Origin: Clostridia bacterium
Lineage (GTDB): Bacteria > Bacillota > Clostridia > Oscillospirales > Acutalibacteraceae
Direction of reading: 5' to 3'
Assembly: GCA_017513195.1 (NCBI GenBank)
Contig: JAFXGM010000014.1
Location: 1 to 64,000 of the forward strand
Length of the DNA: 64,000 nucleotides
The position numbers and the translations under genes were made by a program. Position 1 is the first letter of the stretch. Every line of letters begins with the position of its first letter. The notes below the pieces were generated by a model. The model saw only the letters and a list, made by a program, of their open reading frames with translations. It had not been told where the DNA came from and searched no databases. Shown here one piece after another: positions 26,293 to 35,468 of the stretch.

Positions 26293-26302
26293 TGTTCCTC
26301 CG

Positions 26303-27226
26303 TCAGTAGATAAGACCTGTGGTTTCATCCACGCCCATAAGTATATTCATATTTTGAATTGCTGCACCCGATGCACCTTTACCAAGGTTATCGTATCGAG
26401 CAACAAGAATTATTCGGTCTTCATTACCAAATACACAAAGCTGCATATCATCTTTACCCGAAAGTGCCGCTGCAGATAAAAATCCACCCTCGTCAGCCTC
26501 ATCGTCAAGATGAACAAGTCGTCCCGTGTAATAATTTTTGTATATTGCTTTAATATCACCAATATTTGCCTTAATATCATGCTTAAACAGCGTTACGGTT
26601 ACCTCCATACCGCTGTAAAAGTCGGCAACTATTGGGCAAAACGCGGGAGCCGTTTCAATACCCGTTATAACCTGCATTTCTTTTAAATGCTTATGTTGTT
26701 GGGTAAGTCCATACTGACGTGGTGCCTTTAGAAGTGCCGATTTATCAGCATGTTCATAGTCGGCAATCATTTTTTTACCGCCGCCCGAATAACCTGTCAG
26801 CGAAAAGCAACTAAGTGCCATATTTGCATCTAAAACACCTGCTTCAACGAGTGGTTTTACAAGTGCTATAAAACCGCTTGCGTGACAACCTGGGTTTGCA
26901 ATACGTTTTGAGTTTATGATTTGCTCGCGTATTCCCGTTAGCTCGGGAAAACCGTAAATCCAATCATTATTTGTACGATGGGCTGTTGATGTATCGATTA
27001 TAGCGGTTTTATCATTCTTTACAAAAGTGACCGCCTGACGTGCCGCATCATCGGGCAAGCATAAAAACACTATATCAGCCGAGTTTATCGCCTGTGCTCT
27101 TGCGTTATCGTCTTTACGCAATTCTTCGGGTAATTTTATAAGCGAAATATCGTCTCTTGCGCTTAATCGGTCATATATACGAAGGCCTGTTGTACCGGCA
27201 CTTCCGTCAATAAAAATGTTAGTCAT
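26303..27226 (-). CDS. argC: N-acetyl-gamma-glutamyl-phosphate reductase, short (type 2) form
   Basis: 307 residues, about 40 shorter than the common ArgC and typical of type-2 enzymes. NADP-binding start IFIDGSAGTTGLRIYDRL, catalytic Cys in NPGCHASGF (about 113-121) and SLTGYSGGGKKMI. Reduces acetylglutamyl phosphate to the semialdehyde. The ATG at 27226 has only AAAAGAT upstream, no clear Shine-Dalgarno, unlike its neighbours, so it may be translated at low rate or depend on the upstream hairpin processing. Confidence 0.93.
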   Translation of the reverse strand: MTNIFIDGSAGTTGLRIYDRLSARDDISLIKLPEELRKDDNARAQAINSADIVFLCLPDDAARQAVTFVKNDKTAIIDTSTAHRTNNDWIYGFPELTGIREQIINSKRIANPGCHASGFIALVKPLVEAGVLDANMALSCFSLTGYSGGGKKMIADYEHADKSALLKAPRQYGLTQQHKHLKEMQVITGIETAPAFCPIVADFYSGMEVTVTLFKHDIKANIGDIKAIYKNYYTGRLVHLDDEADEGGFLSAAALSGKDDMQLCVFGNEDRIILVARYDNLGKGASGAAIQNMNILMGVDETTGLIY

Positions 27227-27249
27227 AAATATCTTTTAAAAACACTTAA

Positions 27250-27273
27250 CTGCCCGACCGTAAAGTCGGGCAG
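27250..27273 (-). terminator. Hairpin between argG and argC
   Basis: CTGCCCGAC (27250-27258) and GTCGGGCAG (27265-27273) form a 9-bp GC-rich stem with loop CGTAAA. A short T-run (TTTTT) begins about 9 nt after it on the minus strand. It may terminate part of transcription or protect the argG mRNA. Confidence 0.6.
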
Positions 27274-27287
27274 AATTTTCCCTTTTA

Positions 27288-28505
27288 TTATTTCTTGCCG
27301 TCAACCATAGCCTGAACCTTAATTGGTAAGCCGTAAAGGTTGATAAAGCCTGCTGAGTCTTTCTGGTCGTAATCACTTTCACCAAAGGTAGCAATTTCTT
27401 CACTGTAAAGTGAATAGTCACTCCAAATACCAGCCTTAATAATGTTGCCTTTATAAAGCTTAAGCTTAACAGTACCTGTAACCTTTTCCTGAGTCTTGTC
27501 AACAAATGCTGCAAGCGCTTCTCTAAGTGGAGTAAACCACTGACCGTTATAAACAAGCTCAGCATAGGTAATGGCAAGTCTTTGCTTTTCGTGCAAAGTC
27601 ATCTTGTCAAGGCAAATGCTTTCAAGCGCTTCGTGTGCGCGGTAAAGAATTGTGCCGCCAGGGGTTTCATAAACGCCACGACATTTCATACCAACAAGAC
27701 GGTTTTCTACGATGTCTATAATACCAATACCGTTTTTACCACCAAGCTCATTAAGCTTTAAGATAATGTTTTTCGCACTCATCTTTTCGCCGTCAATAGC
27801 AACAGGAATACCCTGCTCGAAATCGAGTGTTACATATGTAGGCTCGTCAGGTGCCATTGCAGGACTAACACCCATTTCAAGAAAACCGGGCTTATCGTAC
27901 ATTGGCTCGTTGCCTGTATCCTCAAGATCCATACCCTCGTGTGAAAGATGCCAAAGGTTTTTGTCTTTTGAATAGTTGGTTTCTCTGTTTATCTTTAGGG
28001 GAATGTTATGTGCTTCGGCATATTCAATCTCTTCTTCACGAGATTTAATGTCCCATTCACGCCATGGAGCAATAATAGGCATATTTGGTGCGAAATGCTT
28101 AATTGTAAGCTCAAAACGAACCTGGTCGTTACCCTTACCTGTACAACCGTGGCAGATAGCGTCGGCGCCTTCTTTGATGGCGATATCTACAAGTCCCTTT
28201 GCAATGCAAGGACGTGCGTGGCTGGTACCAAGTAGATAATCCTCATAAATTGCGCCTGCTTTTACGCAAGGAATAATGTAGTCATCTACATATTCTTCGG
28301 TAAGATCAAGCACATAAAGCTTTGATGCACCTGTTTTAATTGCCTTTTCTTCAAGGCCGTCAAGCTCGTCAGCCTGTCCTACGTTACCCGATACTGCTAT
28401 AACCTCACAATTGTTGTAATTCTCTTTAAGCCAAGGAATAATGATTGAAGTATCAAGACCGCCCGAGTAGGCAAGTACAACCTTTTTAATATCTTTTTTA
28501 TCCAT
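27288..28505 (-). CDS. argG: Argininosuccinate synthase
   Basis: 405 residues. ATP-dependent joining of citrulline and aspartate. The N-type PP-loop [18 protein letters not shown] starts near residue 9, and the citrulline/aspartate region [13 protein letters not shown] (about 118-130) is intact. Start follows AAGGAG. First gene of the arginine operon, transcribed from a consensus promoter bearing ARG-box-like palindromes. argH is not in the window. Confidence 0.96.
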   Translation of the reverse strand: MDKKDIKKVVLAYSGGLDTSIIIPWLKENYNNCEVIAVSGNVGQADELDGLEEKAIKTGASKLYVLDLTEEYVDDYIIPCVKAGAIYEDYLLGTSHARPCIAKGLVDIAIKEGADAICHGCTGKGNDQVRFELTIKHFAPNMPIIAPWREWDIKSREEEIEYAEAHNIPLKINRETNYSKDKNLWHLSHEGMDLEDTGNEPMYDKPGFLEMGVSPAMAPDEPTYVTLDFEQGIPVAIDGEKMSAKNIILKLNELGGKNGIGIIDIVENRLVGMKCRGVYETPGGTILYRAHEALESICLDKMTLHEKQRLAITYAELVYNGQWFTPLREALAAFVDKTQEKVTGTVKLKLYKGNIIKAGIWSDYSLYSEEIATFGESDYDQKDSAGFINLYGLPIKVQAMVDGKK

Positions 28506-28548
28506 GATTTTTGTCTCCTTTTTGGACTATTTTTTTAAGCATGCAGAC

Positions 28549-28577
28549 ATTATATGCCCATATTTAGCATTTGTCAA
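28549..28577 (-). promoter_or_regulatory. Consensus promoter of the arginine operon
   Basis: Minus strand: TTGACA (28572-28577), 17-bp spacer, TATAAT (28549-28554). Both hexamers are perfect. Confidence 0.92.
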
Positions 28578-28585
28578 GCGTTTTT

Positions 28586-28631
28586 TGAATAAATATTCAA
28601 TATTTTTATTTTTATGCAAAAATTATTGCAT
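28586..28631. promoter_or_regulatory. Two ARG-box-like operators upstream of argG
   Basis: TGAATAAATATTCA (28586-28599) matches the ArgR/AhrC consensus TGAATWWWWATTCA exactly. ATGCAAAAATTATTGCAT (28614-28631) is a second palindrome of the same size. Centres are 30 bp apart, about three helical turns, next to the -35 box, as expected for hexameric ArgR binding. Regulation by arginine is inferred; argR is not in the window. Confidence 0.85.
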
Positions 28632-28636
28632 ATTTG

Positions 28637-29317
28637 TTATAAAACGTCGCAAATTTGCATAATATTTGCTATTTCATAGGTAGTTTTATACTGTTCCGAG
28701 TCACCTTTTGGATTAAGCCAACAGGTATCTACCCCAAAGTTTATGCCACCTAAGATATCTGACGACATAGAGTCACCAATTACCAATATTTTAGACTTGT
28801 CCTTTTCGGGAGTATTTGCCATAACGTAATCAAAATATTCTACCTCTGGCTTTTGATGTCCCGCATCCTCTGATACAAATATGTAATCAAAGTATTGTTT
28901 TATTGTGCAGTTATTGATTCTGCGGTATTGTGTACGTGACATGCCATTAGTGGTTATACAAACTGTATAGCCTTTTTGTTTTATGTAATCGAGTGCTTTA
29001 TCGGCACCGTCAATCAAATCATAACCTTCGGATAAAAAGTCGAAATAATCCTCTGCCATTTTTATTGGGTCACCATTAAGGCCATAAAACTTAAGATATT
29101 CTCTAAATCTACCCGAATATATTTCTTCCTTTTTAATTTCTCCCTTTTCAAAGCGCTGCCACCAGGTGTGATTGATTGCCGAGTATTTAGCAATTTTTTC
29201 ATCACTGATAGGCAAATTATGGAGTGTAAAAAGTTTTCTTATTGCTTTATACTCTGCTGCAGAAAAATCGAGCAAGGTGTTGTCAAGGTCAAAATAAAGC
29301 GTTGTATATTTTTTCAT
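28637..29317 (-). CDS. HAD-superfamily hydrolase, YjjG-type nucleotidase
   Basis: 226 residues from ATG 29317, which overlaps the preceding stop (ATGA). HAD motif I LYFDLDNTLLDF (about 6-17), motif II TTNGMSRTQYRR, and motif III/IV KILVIGDSMSSDILGG. The YjjG-like cap region is alpha-helical. YjjG-group enzymes act on non-canonical pyrimidine nucleotides or small phosphosugars; substrate here unknown. Confidence 0.85.
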   Translation of the reverse strand: MKKYTTLYFDLDNTLLDFSAAEYKAIRKLFTLHNLPISDEKIAKYSAINHTWWQRFEKGEIKKEEIYSGRFREYLKFYGLNGDPIKMAEDYFDFLSEGYDLIDGADKALDYIKQKGYTVCITTNGMSRTQYRRINNCTIKQYFDYIFVSEDAGHQKPEVEYFDYVMANTPEKDKSKILVIGDSMSSDILGGINFGVDTCWLNPKGDSEQYKTTYEIANIMQICDVL

Positions 29318-30228
29318 CGCAACATACCCGAGGTAAGAGCAATAATAGTTGGCAACTGTCCAACAGCCCAATAACCTAAAAGACCTAACCAAAGACTAAC
29401 CCCGCCTTTTTTACGGAAAGCCTCTTGTTTGTCGTCATCGCTTTGCTTGATTTCTTTAATGGTAGATATTACACGCCTTTTGTATATCAAATCTCCAAAA
29501 ATACCAAGCATTATTCGAAGCAAAAGGTTAACTGCTACACCAACCGCCGCAGCTATAACCGTATATGTGCCAATAATACCAATGTTTTCAGAAACAATTT
29601 GCATAATTTCCATATAACCGCGAGCTTCCGCAGCACCTAAATTAGTAAGCGCAGACTCAAACGGTATCATAAATAAAGTGCATGCAATTTGCACAGCGCC
29701 CGCTATTGCACCAAACAAATACATTTTTCGCGACAACAACCAGCCGCACGGTGTCAAAAATGCTAACCAATTCCAAGAAGCCTTTTTACCCTGCTTAAAT
29801 TTCAAAAACTTAGGTAAATAACGATGAGTATTGGTAGCAACAAATTCTTTTGCCTCTTTAGCAGTAACACCGTCACCCAAATCGGTATCATCAGGCACGC
29901 CGCCCATAAAATCAAAGTTTATGGTACGAGTACCCATCTTTATAGCGTTTGGTGTATTGCAGTTAGGGCATACGTTTTGCTCGGCAGAATACTTTTGTCC
30001 GCACATTCCGCAAAAGACTGCATTTTCTATTTCAGGCTCTTTTTCTTTAGCGTCCTCTTTTTTATATTGATTTTCGGTGCCGTGAAATTGCTCTAATCCA
30101 CAGTGACCCAATTTGGTATAACATTCTCTATGGTGCGGTGCGCCACATTCAGGACAATGCACAACGTCATCATCTTCAAAAAGATACGCGTGACACACAG
30201 CGCATTTTTCATTTATATCAAGGCTCAT
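29314..30228 (-). CDS. Prokaryotic RING-finger plus DUF2628-like membrane protein
   Basis: 304 residues. The N-terminal 45 residues hold CAVCHAYL..VHCPECGAPHHRECYTKLGHC, the C3HC4-like pattern of prokaryotic RING family 1. A second ribbon, CGMCGQKY..CPNCN, follows at about 80-98. After a linker come four hydrophobic helices (about 160-285) with the WNWLAFLTPCGWLLSRKMY opening of DUF2628. Function unknown; RING-like zinc domains here need not imply ubiquitin-type chemistry. Coupled with NUDIX (overlap 4 nt) and HAD (4 nt) genes. Confidence 0.8.
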   Translation of the reverse strand: MSLDINEKCAVCHAYLFEDDDVVHCPECGAPHHRECYTKLGHCGLEQFHGTENQYKKEDAKEKEPEIENAVFCGMCGQKYSAEQNVCPNCNTPNAIKMGTRTINFDFMGGVPDDTDLGDGVTAKEAKEFVATNTHRYLPKFLKFKQGKKASWNWLAFLTPCGWLLSRKMYLFGAIAGAVQIACTLFMIPFESALTNLGAAEARGYMEIMQIVSENIGIIGTYTVIAAAVGVAVNLLLRIMLGIFGDLIYKRRVISTIKEIKQSDDDKQEAFRKKGGVSLWLGLLGYWAVGQLPTIIALTSGMLR

Positions 30229-30743
30229 ACCGTCACCTCCATAAGTTCATCAATTTTTTGAAATACGGTATCAAAATACTCTTTACCGTAGTTGTGATAC
30301 TGTCCATTTTTAACCATTTCCATAAATTCGGCGCGAGTTACCCACCTGGCGTCTGCAACCTCGTCTTGCTGCAGGCGCAAACTACCGCTATCAACGTTGG
30401 TGTTTACAAGCCATACGTCAAGCAAAGAATTTCTGCGCTTTATACGAGCAAGCTTTTTAAGCGTTTGCTTATTTGAGGGGATCCCCAATTCCTCATAAAG
30501 CTCGCGATTAGCAGCGGTGTATGAATCCTCTCCCGATATTGCGGCACCACCCGTAGCCGCCCATTCGCCCGGCATAAGCTTTTTACTGTCCGAACGGCGC
30601 TGAATTAAAATTTCACCACGAGAAGACACTACCCATATATGCACTACAAGGTGATATTCACCCGGCTTTAAATTGCATTTGCCGCGTAGTGCCGTCTTTC
30701 CCGTGGGGGTGCCGTCAGCATTTAAAATGTCCCACTTTTCCAT
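30225..30743 (-). CDS. NUDIX hydrolase
   Basis: 172 residues. NUDIX box GAAISGEDSYTAANRELYEELG (about 62-83, matching GX5EX7REUXEEXGU; Gly then Glu at the right spacing). N-terminus WDILNADGTPTGKTALRG resembles IPP-isomerase-like NUDIX proteins of Firmicutes. Hydrolyses an unidentified nucleoside diphosphate derivative. Confidence 0.88.
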   Translation of the reverse strand: MEKWDILNADGTPTGKTALRGKCNLKPGEYHLVVHIWVVSSRGEILIQRRSDSKKLMPGEWAATGGAAISGEDSYTAANRELYEELGIPSNKQTLKKLARIKRRNSLLDVWLVNTNVDSGSLRLQQDEVADARWVTRAEFMEMVKNGQYHNYGKEYFDTVFQKIDELMEVTV

Positions 30744-30747
30744 TTTG

Positions 30748-31413
30748 TTAATTTTTCCTCACAACGTGGTCGCGATTTTTATAAATACAGTTTTCTGCTA
30801 CGTAACCTCGCACCATTGACAGTGGGTAAATATTTGTGTTTTTACCTACCACAGTACCGGGGTTTAGCACAGTGCCACAGCCGACCTCTACACAGTCGCC
30901 CAAAATCGCGCCAAACTTTCTTAGATTTGTATTATACCTTTGGTCTTCGAGTAGAATAGATACGTTTGTTTTATCAGACTTTACGTTAGATGTAATTGCC
31001 CCTGCGCCCAAATGTGATTTGTAGCCCAAAATGCTATCACCCACATAGTTATAGTGTGGCACCTGAACACCGTCAAATAATATAACGTTTTTAAGCTCGG
31101 TCGAATTACCCACAACAGCGCCTTTACCAACAATAGCGTTGCCACGTATAAATGCGCAGTGTCTGATTTCGGCGTCCTCGTCTATAATGCAAGGACCGCT
31201 AATAGACGCACTGCTTGCAACCTTTGCGCTTTTTGCCACAAACACACCGCCGCCCAAATCGTCAAATTTTTCTGTGTCAAGCGTAAGGCTTAACTGCTTT
31301 ATAAATTCTTTGATTTCGGGCAAAACCTCATGTGCGTATTTTTTACCTTCAAAAATATCGCTTGCGATAGTGTTGGCGATGTCAAACAAATTGCCAATTT
31401 CAAGTCTTGTCAT
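30748..31413 (-). CDS. Hexapeptide-repeat (left-handed beta-helix) protein, nucleotidyltransferase-like
   Basis: 221 residues from ATG 31413 (GAGGG 10 nt upstream; an ATG at 31422 is too near that site). From about residue 60 the chain is hexapeptide repeats (VFVAKSAKVASSASISGPC, NAIVGKGAVVGNSTEL, GVEVGCGTVLNPGTVVGKNT in part), as in the C-terminal domain of GlmU-type sugar nucleotidyltransferases. There is no N-terminal nucleotidyltransferase domain, only a short helical cap. An acetyltransferase or regulatory sugar-nucleotide-binding role is possible. Confidence 0.8.
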   Translation of the reverse strand: MTRLEIGNLFDIANTIASDIFEGKKYAHEVLPEIKEFIKQLSLTLDTEKFDDLGGGVFVAKSAKVASSASISGPCIIDEDAEIRHCAFIRGNAIVGKGAVVGNSTELKNVILFDGVQVPHYNYVGDSILGYKSHLGAGAITSNVKSDKTNVSILLEDQRYNTNLRKFGAILGDCVEVGCGTVLNPGTVVGKNTNIYPLSMVRGYVAENCIYKNRDHVVRKN

Positions 31414-31528
31414 AACAAACATACCCTCTTATACTACAAAATTTCTATATTATATAGTATAATACGGATAATTAAAGTTATTATAACAGTTAAATATGAA
31501 TTTTTCAACAATTTATATAATTTAATTG

Positions 31529-31557
31529 TTGCAAATTTTTTATATTTAAGTTATAAT
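31529..31557 (+). promoter_or_regulatory. Promoter of the SRP RNA gene
   Basis: TTGCAA (31529-31534), 17-bp spacer, TATAAT (31552-31557), about 10 nt before the RNA. Confidence 0.75.
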
Positions 31558-31566
31558 CAAGTGTAG

Positions 31567-31707
31567 CCTGTATATTTGGTCGTGCGAATGGGCGGGTCCT
31601 ATACGACGGGAGGCTGTGAACCATGTCAGGCGGGGAACCGAGCAGCATTAAGCAGTTTTTCCTGTGCGAATAGTCAATCGGTTCATTCGTACGACCAAGG
31701 ATACAGG
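31567..31707 (+). ncRNA. ffs: Signal recognition particle RNA (4.5S/SRP, Alu-less)
   Basis: The SRP domain IV signature is clear: GTCAGGCGG-GGAA-CCGAGCAGC (31635 onward) with its GGAA tetraloop and Ffh-binding internal loop. The ends pair over more than 20 nt: CCTGTAT (31567-31573) with ATACAGG (31701-31707), then TTGGTCGT and CGAATG with their complements CATTCG and ACGACCAA. The ~141-nt rod is longer than E. coli 4.5S RNA (114) and lacks the Bacillus Alu domain (scRNA ~270). The position immediately before dnaX is the classical Firmicutes location. Confidence 0.9.
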
Positions 31708-31733
31708 TAAAATTTATATTTTGGGGTGAATTT

Positions 31734-33353
31734 ATGGCATATCAGGCGCTATACCGCAAATACCGTCCTACCACCTTTAGTGACGTTGTAGGTCAGGACC
31801 ACATTACAAAAACGCTTAAAAATGAGCTTGACTGCGGCAAGATTGTGCACGCATATCTTTTTACCGGAACTCGTGGTACGGGTAAGACTACCTGCGCAAA
31901 GATTTTGGCAAAAGCGATAAACTGCCTTTTCCCTATCAATGGTGACCCTTGTGGTGAATGCGAAATTTGTCGTATGGTAGCACAAGACGAGGCAACCGAC
32001 ATTGTCGAAATGGATGCCGCTTCAAACAACGGTGTTGATGATATACGCGAGCTGCGTGAGCAGGTAAACTTTTCACCTGCCGCTTGCAAGTACCGTGTGT
32101 ATATTATAGACGAGGTTCATATGCTTTCAGGCGCTGCATTTAACGCACTGCTTAAAACACTTGAAGAACCACCCGAACACGTTGTGTTTATACTTGCTAC
32201 TACTGAGGTTCACAAGCTTCCCGCTACTATTCTTTCGCGTTGCCAGCGATTTGATTTTCGTCGAATAGACAGCAGCGAAATCGTAGGCAGACTAAAATAC
32301 GTTGCAAGCAAAGAAAACCTAAACCTTACCGATGATGCCGCTACGCTTATCGCGTCGGCCGCTGACGGTGGTATGCGTGATGCGCTGTCAATTCTTGACC
32401 TTTGCGCTTCACATAGCAATAACATTACCGAAGATACCGTTGCCAACGTTTGCTCAATGGCGGGTGGCGACTATCTTATTAAAATGGCAGAGCTTATAAA
32501 ATCACACTCTACCGAACAGGCACTCACACTTATTGACGAGCTTCATAATTCATCGGTAGATATGTTAAGACTTTTGAGTGAACTTACCAACCATTTCCGC
32601 GATCTTATGATTGTAAAGGTTGTAAAGGGCGACCACAAACCCATAGTTTGCTCAAGCAGCAAAATGAAGGCTCTTGAAGCACAAGCACAAAGCTTTGATA
32701 TAAAAGAAATTATGGCAATTCTTGGTGTGTTACAGTCTGCCGCTACCGCTATGCAAAACGGCAACCGCCGTTGCGAAATGGAAATGGCAATAATAAGACT
32801 ATGCAATCCTGAGATTCGTCAAGACCTTGATTCGCTTGAGCGTCGCATCGCAGCACTTGAAAGCAATAAACCGATAGCGGTTCAAAAAAGCGAGCCTATA
32901 AAAGAAGCTCCTCAACCAATTATAGAGGAAATTGATGAGGAGATACCACTTCCCGAAGAAAATGAAGGCCCTGCACCGCAAGAAGAGGTTTTAGAACCTG
33001 TAACCGACGAAGCGGTATCAACTAGTAATACCGACGGTGTTACACCCGTTACGCAATGGGGTGAAATCATCGGTGTGCTACGCAAAACCTGCCCTATTAT
33101 TGCAGGTGTTTTACAGGATTCAAGTGCGTATATTGAAGGTGACCGATTACTTATTGACACCAATAATTCACAGTTTAAAACCCTTGTAAACGGCAATAAT
33201 CCCGTTTATAGAGATAATATCCGCAAAGCAGCAGAACAAGTGCTTGGCCGAGTTTATAAGTTAGGCCCTTATCATGCAAAGGCTACACAAACCGAAAACG
33301 TTGACCCTCTTCAAGGCTTTGCCCAAAAACTTAAACAACTTGAAAACAATTAA
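31734..33353 (+). CDS. dnaX: DNA polymerase III subunit gamma/tau
   Basis: 539 residues. Clamp-loader AAA+ ATPase. Walker A GTRGTGKTT (about 45-53), zinc ligands CLFPINGDPCGECEIC, Walker B YIIDEVHML, sensor ARATTEVHKLP-like segment (VFILATTEVHKLPATIL) and SRC..FDF arginine-finger region. An acidic Pro/Glu-rich linker (about 385-435) separates the ATPase and a C-terminal DnaX domain with residues FKTLVNGNNP. Start follows GGGGTGA. First gene of a dnaX-ybaB-recR set. Confidence 0.96.
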   Translation: MAYQALYRKYRPTTFSDVVGQDHITKTLKNELDCGKIVHAYLFTGTRGTGKTTCAKILAKAINCLFPINGDPCGECEICRMVAQDEATDIVEMDAASNNGVDDIRELREQVNFSPAACKYRVYIIDEVHMLSGAAFNALLKTLEEPPEHVVFILATTEVHKLPATILSRCQRFDFRRIDSSEIVGRLKYVASKENLNLTDDAATLIASAADGGMRDALSILDLCASHSNNITEDTVANVCSMAGGDYLIKMAELIKSHSTEQALTLIDELHNSSVDMLRLLSELTNHFRDLMIVKVVKGDHKPIVCSSSKMKALEAQAQSFDIKEIMAILGVLQSAATAMQNGNRRCEMEMAIIRLCNPEIRQDLDSLERRIAALESNKPIAVQKSEPIKEAPQPIIEEIDEEIPLPEENEGPAPQEEVLEPVTDEAVSTSNTDGVTPVTQWGEIIGVLRKTCPIIAGVLQDSSAYIEGDRLLIDTNNSQFKTLVNGNNPVYRDNIRKAAEQVLGRVYKLGPYHAKATQTENVDPLQGFAQKLKQLENN

Positions 33354-33371
33354 CTTGACAGGAGAAAAAAT

Positions 33372-33713
33372 ATGAAAGTACGTATTCCAAATTCCGGTGG
33401 CCCGGGTAATATGAATCAGATGCTTAAGCAAGCACAAAAAATGCAGGAGGATATGGCAACATTACAAACCGACCTTGAAGCTCGCGAATATAGCGCAACT
33501 TCGGGCGGCGGCGCTGTTAGTGTTACCGTTGACGGCAAGCATTTTATTAAATCCATTAAAATCAATCCCGACATCATTGATCCCGACGATGCCGAAATGA
33601 TTGAGGACCTTGTAACCGTTGCTGTGAACGAAGCAATCGGCAACGCAATTAAGACCGCAGAGGAAGAAATGGGTGCCATTACAGGCGGTCTAAATCTTCC
33701 AGGTATGTTTTAA
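33372..33713 (+). CDS. YbaB/EbfC nucleoid-associated protein
   Basis: 113 residues, the family length. Opening with a Gly/Asn-rich stretch, then [20 protein letters not shown], the coiled helix, and [19 protein letters not shown], the beta core. Homodimeric DNA-binding protein with possible roles in repair and replication. It is conserved between dnaX and recR across bacteria. Confidence 0.95.
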   Translation: MKVRIPNSGGPGNMNQMLKQAQKMQEDMATLQTDLEAREYSATSGGGAVSVTVDGKHFIKSIKINPDIIDPDDAEMIEDLVTVAVNEAIGNAIKTAEEEMGAITGGLNLPGMF

Positions 33714-33715
33714 TT

Positions 33716-34315
33716 ATGAATTATAATATAGTCCCTCTTACCGAGCTTATAAATCAGTTTTCTCGTCTACCGGGCATTGGCAAAAAGACCGCTCAGCGTT
33801 TAGCTTACAGCATATTAGAGCAACCGCCCGAGCGAGCAAAGGCTTTTGCTGAGGCTCTTATAAATGCGCGAGAAAAAATACACTTTTGCTCTGTGTGTCA
33901 ATCGCTTACCGATTTAGATGTTTGTCAGATCTGCTCGGACGTTTTGCGTGATAAAAGCGTTATTTGCGTTGTAGAAGACCCCCGCGACGTTATGGCGTTT
34001 GAGCGCACACGCGAATATCGCGGTGTATATCACGTACTTCACGGAGTTATATCACCACTTGACAATATTGGTCCCGATAAACTTCGTATAAAAGAGCTTA
34101 TGGCTCGTCTTGGCAACGGCACCGTAAAAGAAATAATTATGGCCACCAACCCAACAGTTGAAGGCGAGGCTACAGCCAGCTATATTTCTCGCCTTGTAAA
34201 ACCTATGGGGATTAAAGTGACAAGACTTGCTTACGGCATACCCGTAGGCGGCGACCTTGAATATGCTGATGAATACACCTTGGCACGTGCGCTTGAAGGT
34301 AGAAATGAGATATAG
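33716..34315 (+). CDS. recR: Recombination protein RecR
   Basis: 199 residues. Helix-hairpin-helix [15 protein letters not shown] (about 17-31), a C4 zinc finger [18 protein letters not shown] (about 57-74), and a Toprim domain with [12 protein letters not shown] and the EG signature [13 protein letters not shown]. Acts in gap repair with RecF/RecO. Starts 2 nt after the ybaB stop. Confidence 0.97.
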   Translation: MNYNIVPLTELINQFSRLPGIGKKTAQRLAYSILEQPPERAKAFAEALINAREKIHFCSVCQSLTDLDVCQICSDVLRDKSVICVVEDPRDVMAFERTREYRGVYHVLHGVISPLDNIGPDKLRIKELMARLGNGTVKEIIMATNPTVEGEATASYISRLVKPMGIKVTRLAYGIPVGGDLEYADEYTLARALEGRNEI

Positions 34316-34317
34316 TT

Positions 34318-34521
34318 ATGGAACAAAGCAAAATTGATAGAATAAACGAGCTTGCTCGCAAGCAAAAGGCTGAAGGTCTTACCGAAGAGGAAAAAGCCGA
34401 ACAAGCTGCCCTTCGCCGAGAATATATTGAAGGCTACAAAAAAAGCCTGATGTCACAGCTTGACAATATGTATATTGTTGAGCCTGATGGTACAAAAAAG
34501 AAAGTGACACCGAAACAATGA
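34318..34521 (+). CDS. DUF896 (YnzC) family small protein
   Basis: 67 residues. The pattern KIDRINELARKQKAEGLTEEE and ALRREYIEGYKKSLMSQLDN is diagnostic for this family; a two-helix cytoplasmic protein of unknown function, LexA-regulated in some relatives. It starts 2 nt after recR and overlaps the next gene by 4 nt, so it belongs to the dnaX transcript. Confidence 0.93.
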   Translation: MEQSKIDRINELARKQKAEGLTEEEKAEQAALRREYIEGYKKSLMSQLDNMYIVEPDGTKKKVTPKQ

Positions 34522-35468
34522 AAATTTTGATTGCCGACTGTGCTACACTTACGCAAAATAACGATTTAGATATCACCGTATTCGAAAAATACGGTGATGT
34601 TGTTTATAACAAGAACATATCGCGTAGCGAACTGCTGAACACCGTACACGAATATGATATGATTTTGTGTAATAAAACAATTATTGATAGAGTTGTAATT
34701 GAAAGTGCTAAAAAGCTTAAATTTATTGGCCTTTTGGCTACGGGTTATAACAATATTGATGTAACAGCAGCTAAAGAAAGCGGTATTACCGTTTGCAATG
34801 CAGGCTCATATTCAACAAGCGCTGTGGCGCAACAGGTATTTGCCTATATTTTAAATCATTATAATGCTGTAAATCGTTATAACGATTTTGTTCAAAACGG
34901 CGGTTGGCAACAGTCCCCCACCTTTTCGGTACTTTGTTTTCCTACCGATGAATTAAAAGATAAAACAATCGGTATTATCGGTTACGGCAGTATTGGCAAA
35001 CGTGTTGCCGAAATAGCTTTGGCTTTTGAAATGAACGTTTTAGTTTATACAAGAACACCAAAGTCTGACAATCGCGTTAGGTTTACATCACTTGATGAAT
35101 TGCTCAAAAACAGTGATATTATAACTCCGCATTGCCCACTTAACGAGCAAAGCAAAGAGATGTTTAATAAAGAAACCTTCTCTAAAATGAAAGACAGAGC
35201 TTTCTTTATAAACACAGCGCGCGGAGGTATTATAAACGAACAAGACCTTGCCGAAGCACTTAAATCAGGCAAGCTTTCCGGTGCGGCAATCGACGTATTA
35301 AACCATGAACCAATGTCTAAAGACTGTGTTTTAAAGGGTGTGCCAAATCTTATTATCACACCGCACACAGCGTGGGCACCGCTTGAAACACGAAAGCGAT
35401 TGCTGGGTATTGTAGAAGATAATATAAAAGCATTTTTAAATGGAACACCTAAAAATAAAGTATCATAA
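34518..35468 (+). CDS. D-2-hydroxyacid dehydrogenase
   Basis: 316 residues. NAD-binding Rossmann motif TIGIIGYGSIGKRVAEIA (about 151-168), the signature of the family INTARGGIINEQDLAEAL (about 233-250) with the substrate Arg, and HTAWAPLET with catalytic His. Reduces 2-keto acids; candidates include glycerate/hydroxypyruvate dehydrogenase (317 aa group). The ATG overlaps the DUF896 stop by 4 nt. Confidence 0.92.
   Translation: MKILIADCATLTQNNDLDITVFEKYGDVVYNKNISRSELLNTVHEYDMILCNKTIIDRVVIESAKKLKFIGLLATGYNNIDVTAAKESGITVCNAGSYSTSAVAQQVFAYILNHYNAVNRYNDFVQNGGWQQSPTFSVLCFPTDELKDKTIGIIGYGSIGKRVAEIALAFEMNVLVYTRTPKSDNRVRFTSLDELLKNSDIITPHCPLNEQSKEMFNKETFSKMKDRAFFINTARGGIINEQDLAEALKSGKLSGAAIDVLNHEPMSKDCVLKGVPNLIITPHTAWAPLETRKRLLGIVEDNIKAFLNGTPKNKVS

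Noticed and set aside
28506..28585. T-box or riboswitch leader at argG
   Set aside because: The leader is about 40 nt, with no T-box or lysine-switch structure; control by ARG boxes explains the region.
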